Made by a program: the position numbers and the translations under genes. Shown here piece by piece: positions 58,374 through 64,000 of a stretch of DNA of 64,000 nt. The notes beneath the pieces were generated by a model that ran no database searches, was not told the DNA's origin, and saw only the letters and a list, made by a program, of their open reading frames with translations. Each line of letters begins with the position of its first letter. Positions within the stretch are counted from its first letter, which is position 1. The stretch is taken from NCBI RefSeq assembly GCF_026262505.1, contig NC_067206.1, positions 16,760,641-16,824,640 of the forward strand, written 5' to 3'. The stretch comes from Trichomonas vaginalis G3 (lineage: Eukaryota > Parabasalia > Trichomonadida > Trichomonadidae).

Positions 58374-60525
58374 TTATTTCATGCAATGTTTTATTTTTGT
58401 GCCGTCTTCAAGTATGCCCCAGTACTTACGCTTGGAGAGGACATGAACTTCGGTGAAAATTTTGTCCAATTTGAATTGACCCATCTTTTCACCGACCATT
58501 CCCATTTCAATGAGTTTGTTGTACCCTTCTTCGTTCGTCATGAGTGCGTCAATGTTCTCATAGTAAACCACAACTTTCGATTTGACTTCGGAGAAGAATT
58601 TGTTGTAGTTGTCAAGGACTGCCTTTGCGAACTGAGGGTAAGACCAATGTTCGACAATAGGTTTTAATGTGGTTACTAAGCCACTTTGACCTTGAGTGAA
58701 TTCGTACTTCAAAACAAAAGGAGAAAACCTTTCAACAAAGTTGTCGACCTTCTCATAATGTTTACTCTTCATCTCTTGAGGTTTCTTAATGGAATATCCC
58801 CATGTCGAATTCATAAGCAATTTGAGTGTCATTGCAAGTTTGGGGTTTGAAGCTTTCCTAATATCATACAGTTGTTGTATGACTTTTCCAACTGTATAGT
58901 TCCTTCCCGGGAACTCACCATCTTCGTTTGGAATTCCAGTCGGAATATATTGGACAAACCTCATGTATGCAGCGTTAAGGTCGACATAGTATATCTTTTC
59001 ATCTGAGTCGAACTTGTCGCAACCAATTGGTCCAGTTTGTGGAAATTCAAGTGAGTCTCTTATCTTCTGAGAAACTTCTCCTGTTATCTCATAAACATCG
59101 TCGAAGCAACCTGTTTCATATAAAACCTTCTGACCTAACTCAGATGCTCTCCAATACAATTTGACGTCAATTGGATGTCTCAATGGAAGTTTGTTTATAG
59201 CATCTTGAAGTTCTTGCAACCTCATTGGAAGTTCTTCTGGTTCAGGTTGGTATCCGAACAATCCAACTCCTTTTGGAATTGTGTACTTCTTTTGTACTAG
59301 AACTTTGTCTGGAACAACTTTTGGTCTTGCTAACAGTGAAAAGTTTGTTTCGTCTTTTGGTACAAAAGTTTCTGTCAGCTTGTCATCTGGAATTGGTTCC
59401 AACAAACCTTTCTCGAAAAGAATGTTTACAGCTCTGACAATGTTGCACTTGCCTTTTCCGAACAATGGGTTTGTAAGACTTTCGTTCAACATGAAGTGGT
59501 TGTGGACAATTACAATCTTCAACCATGGTAAATTGAACTCAACAACATAGTCGTCATGTGAAGAACCTTTAGCTGTAGGTATGTTGACTCGGATATTGAC
59601 ATTTGCCAACGGTGCAATTTTTGCCAATTGACCTCTGAGAATGTACCTTGTCTTCACACATGACTCAAGATACTTCATCTTCTCATCTGTAACAAGACCA
59701 GAGTTCCTGAGACATGTAAGAATGCAAGGTTCATTGACAATTGTTTCAATTGAATTGTAAATTCCATACCTTGTCAAGTCAATGTCAGACTTATTTATGA
59801 ACGGAAAGTATCCAGCATGTTGTCTGACTGCTTGAGGGTTAGGTTGGTACCATTCGAACTTGACACTTGCAATTCCTTCAATTGCATTCAAAATGTCTGA
59901 GTCGGAGTCAACCATTTGTTCTCTCTTTGTAGTCTTGAAAGCGTCAAGAAGCATTGCAGCTGTTGTGACATTGCCATGTGCATAGTAAATGTGACCATCC
60001 AAATCTGTTATGGTCAATCTGAGATTGTATCCTTTCTTATTTCCGTCTTGAATTGCAGCAAGTACACCCATGAAGCCTTCTTTGTTCTTTCCTTCGTCAA
60101 AGTTTACTGTAAAGGTTCGACCAGATGTAATTTGACTTCTAACTTCACGATACTTTCATATGCATATCTTGTTCTTTCCATGGGAGCATGACCATCCTCT
60201 GCACTACCTTTTTTCCTTCTCAAAGGATGCAATTGTTCGTCATGTTTCCAGTAGAATCTGGCAAAGCCGTCGTGTCCTTCAACTTGAGGTTCACTAACAT
60301 CGAAAGGCATGTCCATAAGACTTCTTCTTCTAACCTCTCTAGTCTGTTTGGATAATTTGCACGTGCTGTTTCCAAATCCATTTCGTAGCGAAGACCAGCC
60401 AGTTTGTCATAGACTTTTATGGGTCTTCCCTTCCTATATTTAAACTTCTTCGAAACTCTCCAACCATATCTTTGCAACTCTGCTTTTATTCTAGCAGATT
60501 TTCTATCCATTCTATATGGGGGCAT
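58374..60525 (-). pseudogene. DNA polymerase B-like protein locus, broken
   Basis: The largest open part holds a palm-like series: VDLNAAYMRFVQ (motif A-like), KLLMNSTWGYSIKKP (motif B-like) and a downstream YYENIDALMTN region. They have the spacing expected of protein-primed polymerases but are much diverged from copy 2 polymerase B. Upstream segments (HNHFMLNESLTNPLF) also have counterparts there (DHYMLNERLPMTT). The N-terminal region is Lys/Arg-rich. It is shorter than the copy 2 enzyme and broken in about two places. It would have been the element's replicase. Confidence 0.65.
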
Positions 60526-60549
60526 TTTTTAAAAATAAAAAAATATTTT

Positions 60550-61140
60550 TTTCTTTACTTTACATAACCGCCTGCTGCCATAAGTCTTTGACGCCAACCC
60601 ATACCAGCTAATGAAGGTTGACTTGGTTTAGTTTCCAAACTAAACTTTGGTTTTGGTTTATCTTTCAGTTTTTGGTTTTTCTTCTTCTATCGGTTTTTCG
60701 TCACTTTTCGGTTCCTCTGACTTTACCTCACCTGCAGGAACAGTTGTGTCGTCAACATCTTCATAAATATCATATGCCATTTGTTTTTGTTTTCCTTTCA
60801 ACTTTTTGTGTTTGTTGTAAAGTTTAGAATATTTCGACTCTAAGTCAATGAGATGTTCTATAATGAACTGTTGGTCAGTGAAGTAAACTTTTCCATCTGT
60901 TGTCTCGAAAGCTCCTTCAGACTTCAATATTTTATTTGTGAGAGTCTGTTTCTTTTTTGAGATACTAGCCGTTCCATTTCTATGAAAAGTGACTTTATAG
61001 TTAGGGTTTGTATTTCCAGACCTGGCACTTTCTATTATTGAATTTTTCTCTTCATCTGTAAGTTCTTTGACAGGTTTTGACAATGGTTCTGAACTTTTTG
61101 TTTGTGGTGTCAAATCTACCGTTTCAACTTCTTCGGTCAT
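60550..61140 (-). pseudogene. DGR/RK-domain protein locus of element 3
   Basis: The N-terminal part (LTDEEKNSIIESARSGNTNP, KVTFHRNGTASISKKKQT) matches the small domain found twice in copy 2 (38879-39313 and 41434-41670). A charged coiled coil (LIDLESKYSKLYNKHKKLKG) and an acidic tail follow. Protein-like sequence continues to about 60550, and the locus is broken. Its ATG overlaps the stop of the 58-residue gene. Confidence 0.5.
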
Positions 61141-61313
61141 TTCATCTCAGTAAAAAATTTTAGTTTGGTTTGTTTTTCAACTGGTTGTTTAGGTTTTTTA
61201 AGTCGGTCTAAAACTTCCTGAGGTATAGGAAGAACTTGACAAACACGTTGTGTAACTGCTGGAAGTCGACAAATCCATCTTGAACCCATTTGTCTCAATG
61301 CTGTATTGTTCAT
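61137..61313 (-). CDS. Small basic protein, 58 residues
   Basis: MNNTALRQMGSRWICRLPAV followed by a basic PQEVLDRLKKPKQPVEKQ segment. The stop TGA overlaps the next ATG (ATGA), a typical tight junction. The leader TTTTTTACTGAGATGAA is the same as that of the following gene. Function unknown. Confidence 0.55.
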   Translation of the reverse strand: MNNTALRQMGSRWICRLPAVTQRVCQVLPIPQEVLDRLKKPKQPVEKQTKLKFFTEMK

Positions 61314-61332
61314 TTCATCTCAGTAAAAAACT

Positions 61333-61734
61333 TTACATTCCCCACGTTTGAGGCGGTTGCGGTTGGTTATTGTTTACCCACTGTTGTGCATGGTTATATC
61401 CTCTGTTAAAGAATCTTTCACCTTGGTCCATATAGTGTCCTGCTTGGTTATAGTAGTCATTTGCTTTGTTATAATAGTTTCCTGCTTGTCTTCCTACATT
61501 GTCCATCCATCCTTGAACTTTTCCTCTTGTTTCAGGATTTGGAATAAGATTTGTTGCATCTCGTGCTACATCCCAACCTTTCTGTACAGTTTGTATAATA
61601 GGTTGTGCTTTCTCTTTAAGTATACCTAATGTACTCAAAATCTTCCTTCCAACTCCAAATACACCTCTGGCTATTGTTCCCACTGCGGGCAAAAATCTGG
61701 ATGCAACTCCTGCTAATGCGCCAAATAAACCCAT
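61333..61734 (-). CDS. Hydrophobic N-terminal structural-type protein, 133 residues
   Basis: MGLFGALAGVASRFLPAVGT and following residues are Gly/Ala/Val-rich and amphipathic, like membrane-active peptides of non-enveloped viruses. The rest is Tyr/Asn/Gln-rich (NYYNKANDYYNQAGHYMDQG) and ends in a Pro/Gln tail. It parallels the 175-residue protein of copy 2 in size, layout and closeness to the element end. A particle-interior membrane-lytic role is a reasonable guess. Confidence 0.6.
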   Translation of the reverse strand: MGLFGALAGVASRFLPAVGTIARGVFGVGRKILSTLGILKEKAQPIIQTVQKGWDVARDATNLIPNPETRGKVQGWMDNVGRQAGNYYNKANDYYNQAGHYMDQGERFFNRGYNHAQQWVNNNQPQPPQTWGM

Positions 61735-61755
61735 TTCTTATGGGTTAAAAAATGA
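61735..61755. promoter_or_regulatory. Divergent core promoter, 17-bp gap
   Basis: AAATGA (61750-61755), the plus start codon context, is TCATTT on the minus strand, 19 bases before the ATG at 61734. Confidence 0.55.
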
Positions 61756-62708
61756 CGAATCCAAACAAGGACCCCTATGTTTCTAAAGCAACAAAGAAAG
61801 CACTCATGATAAAAATCTTTAGTTCAACACCAAATGCTTGGTTTATGGATATCTTGGAAAACATTCCGAGGTATAGAGAAGATGGACCACCATACTGGCT
61901 AATATTTGTTCGGTCAAAACACAAGATACTGTGAAGCCATACCATTATGGTCCAAAAATATTTTAGATGTGAAAACTGCTTTGACAATATTCGTTGACAA
62001 ATACCATCCAACAAAACTGACATCTGACTGTGAAAGTTCTTTCAAATCAGATGATGTAAAAAACTATCTGCGTTCAAAAAATGTAAACCAATATTTCATT
62101 GTCGACCAAAACCATTCTGCTCTTGGTGTCATTGACGGTTGTATAAAAATGTTAAGAGACTTAAACCAACCACAAGGTGTGAAGCAAATGAAATGTCATA
62201 TGACGACAATATAGACACTTCTCCATGGCAAAGATGAGACAAGTTTTAAATATTTACAATAAGCCGTAAACAAAAAGGTTTGGGAAACCACTCCCCGAAG
62301 AAATGAAAAACAACCCTGACTTAGAGAAAGACTATATATTTAATAATTTAGTCAAAAGAGACAAACAAGAAAGAATGCCGGGCTTCAAACTTAGAAAGGT
62401 GACAAAGTAAAAAATAGAAATACCTAAACGCGACCCATATGAAAATACTATTGACTATGACAACAATGGGACCACGACAGGTACTCACATTCGTGTTCGA
62501 AAATAGAAGAAAGTATACAAGAGAATATTATGAAGTTTTAGGCAAACATGGCAAAATGTACACACTGCAAGCAGAAGATAAAACTACTATTGTCAGACCT
62601 CGTTTCAAACTTGTCAAAGTTCAAGGTGGTATACTTTCAAAGACAGTTCCTAACAAATATAAGACAACTCCTGACGAATATGCTAAAGAAGTTGAAAATG
62701 ACGACTAA
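61752..62708 (+). pseudogene. rve integrase locus of element 3, broken
   Basis: Recognisable parts: NAWFMDILENIP (first Asp region), KLTSDCESSFKSDDVKNYL (second Asp), HSALGVIDGCIKMLRDLNQP (helix of the catalytic Glu, almost the same wording as in copy 2) and a C-terminal YYEVLGKHGKMYTLQAEDKT segment typical of integrase SH3/chromo-like ends. It is in several frames. It inserts element DNA. Confidence 0.75.
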
Positions 62709-64000
62709 GCAATTCTATACCATGCGTAAACTGTCATGTAAGGTGGCATGTATTCTTTACTTTGTCCCGTTGTTTGCGTATATCCTGAAACGCGATGTGT
62801 ATGGTTTCCATCTCCCTGAGTGTCACCCCAGAAACAATTTATAGCAAACTGAACGTCGTCTTTAACATCATATCCTTTACCTTTTTTCATTGCTGACCAA
62901 TCCCAAATTTATGCTTATGCCAACCTGCTTGAGATGTACTTAAATCTATGTAGTGACTGTGCGCAGGTAAATTTTCACCTGAAATCGTTTTACTTCCACC
63001 TGTTTCCTTTGAAGAGTTTGCACAATACAAAAAACCTGTCGACTATTTGTTCCCATGCACCAACACCAAACATTACTTGAGGACCTCTTGCTTCCATAGA
63101 TGTATAAATAGAAACCTACTGGGTTCATTAAATCAAACATATGAGATAATATAGGATTGTCTCTTTTGAACTTAAAATATAGTGTAACTATTTCTGGTTT
63201 CTTCTGGTTTGTGTCAGAATATTTTTTATAATATAATCTTATGTTTTCGGGGTAGGTAAAAAGTCTTGACTATAATATTTATTTTGTCATCTATATAATA
63301 GTATACTATTCTCGTTTTTTCTATTGCATTATATCTTTTATATCTATAAAATATTCTAAAATATAATGTTTGCTTTTTGGGTCTACACGTGCGTTTAACA
63401 CCATAGTCATAATAATATGGTGCTGGAGCTGGGTAGGTAATGTCATATCTGCCATTTCATAAACTCTTAAATATTTCTTTTGTTCGTCTCCATATAAGTT
63501 TAAGTACAGTTGTTGTCTAATGGAACTTTAACTTGTGTACCATTATTCTTTATATAGCTTACATACATTTCATTGTTATTTTTCGGAATGAGTTTATACC
63601 GTATACCTTTTTAAGGACTGTACAAACTCCCATCTAAAATATTTGTTTTCTTCATTGACAGAAAAAGTCACCAACAATAGTTTCAATATTTTTTTTTGTT
63701 CCTATCAAACTTTGGTATATTTCATTGACATATGTTTTATCTGCTTTCTTTTCAAGGCTAACGTTTAAGTCTGTTATTTCAGAAGATGTATGTGTATGTC
63801 CAACGGCACTTTTCCTGTTTAAGGTTTCTTGTAAGTTTGTAATATCAGATATAGAATGTGTATGTCCAACGGCACTTTTCCTGTTTAAGGTTTCTTGTAA
63901 GTTTGTAATATTTGCAATGGTATGTGTATGTCCAACGGCACTTTTACTGTTTAAGGTTTCTTGTAAGTCTGTTATTTCAGATATAGAATGTGTATGAGTC
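62705..64000 (-). pseudogene. Phage-tail-fibre-like protein locus of element 3, broken and cut by the window edge
   Basis: The C-terminus ends GDGNHTHRVSGYTQTTGQSK and EYMPPYMTVYAWYRIA, matching the tip of the copy 2 fibre (30604). At 63725-64000 a repeat of about 75 bp encodes AVGHTHSISDITNLQETLNR units, the His-x-His shaft repeats of phage tail fibres. It sits at the integrase end, as in copy 2 where fibre and integrase are neighbours. The locus has several breaks. Confidence 0.65.

Larger units (their letters stand above)
42560..64000. mobile_element. Element 3: distinct Polinton-like/capsid-bearing element, runs past the window
   Basis: At least 21 kb. Gene content overlaps Maverick copy 2 (ATPase, major capsid, three-gene small module, integrase, tail fibre, polymerase-like protein) but at low similarity and in a different order, and adds a superfamily 3 helicase. 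It is thus a separate lineage of trichomonad Polinton or Polinton-like virus. The left border lies within 42350-42682; the right border is not seen. Many loci are broken, about a dozen or more breaks overall, so it is older or more decayed than copy 2. Confidence 0.75.

Overview
The window looks like genomic DNA of Trichomonas vaginalis or a very close trichomonad. The background is AT-rich, start codons sit 7 to 30 bases behind TCAYWW initiator motifs with no TATA box, no introns are evident, and much of the DNA is Maverick/Polinton and DNA-transposon sequence, the known make-up of that genome. This is inferred from sequence features and recalled family knowledge; no search was run. I see no rRNA or tRNA gene and at most one plausible host gene (20205-21089).

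Layout. 1-2016: right end of a Maverick (copy 1), cut by the window edge. 2103-6010: a Kolobok-like DNA transposon with inverted ends, TTAA flanks and one DDE transposase. 6050-11251: an apparently non-coding 5.2-kb element with perfect 57-bp inverted ends and two further inverted-repeat pairs nested inside. 11.5-13.2 kb: more non-coding DNA made of hairpins. 13690-15706: a second DDE transposase gene with one frame change, with hairpins upstream. 16616-19954: an rve-type integrase gene interrupted by a 120-bp tandem repeat. 20205-21089: an acidic Asn-rich hypothetical protein. 22488-42349: a nearly complete 19.9-kb Maverick (copy 2) with 685-bp inverted ends. 42.6-64 kb: a second, clearly different capsid-bearing element (element 3) that runs off the right edge.

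How the elements work. Copy 2 carries protein-primed DNA polymerase B, an rve integrase, a packaging ATPase, double-jelly-roll capsid and other structural proteins, a KilA-N-type DNA-binding protein and a long phage-tail-fibre-like protein with collagen-like repeats. Element 3 has distant counterparts of the ATPase, capsid, three small neighbouring genes, integrase, tail fibre and polymerase. It adds a superfamily 3 helicase, which copy 2 lacks, and an HNH-endonuclease relic. Both elements pack genes tightly in both directions. Copy 2 looks nearly whole with roughly half a dozen or more breaks; element 3 has about a dozen or more.

The most unusual signal is non-coding: arrays of 27- to 80-base hairpins, repeated in most arrays every 109-123 bp, in at least seven sequence families between 6.5 and 21.8 kb. 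One array alternates a conserved short hairpin with a variable long one. The second notable signal is promoter geometry: in five divergent gene pairs of the capsid-bearing elements, the start codon of one gene (AAATGA or ATATGA) is, on the other strand, the initiator TCATTT or TCATAT of its neighbour.
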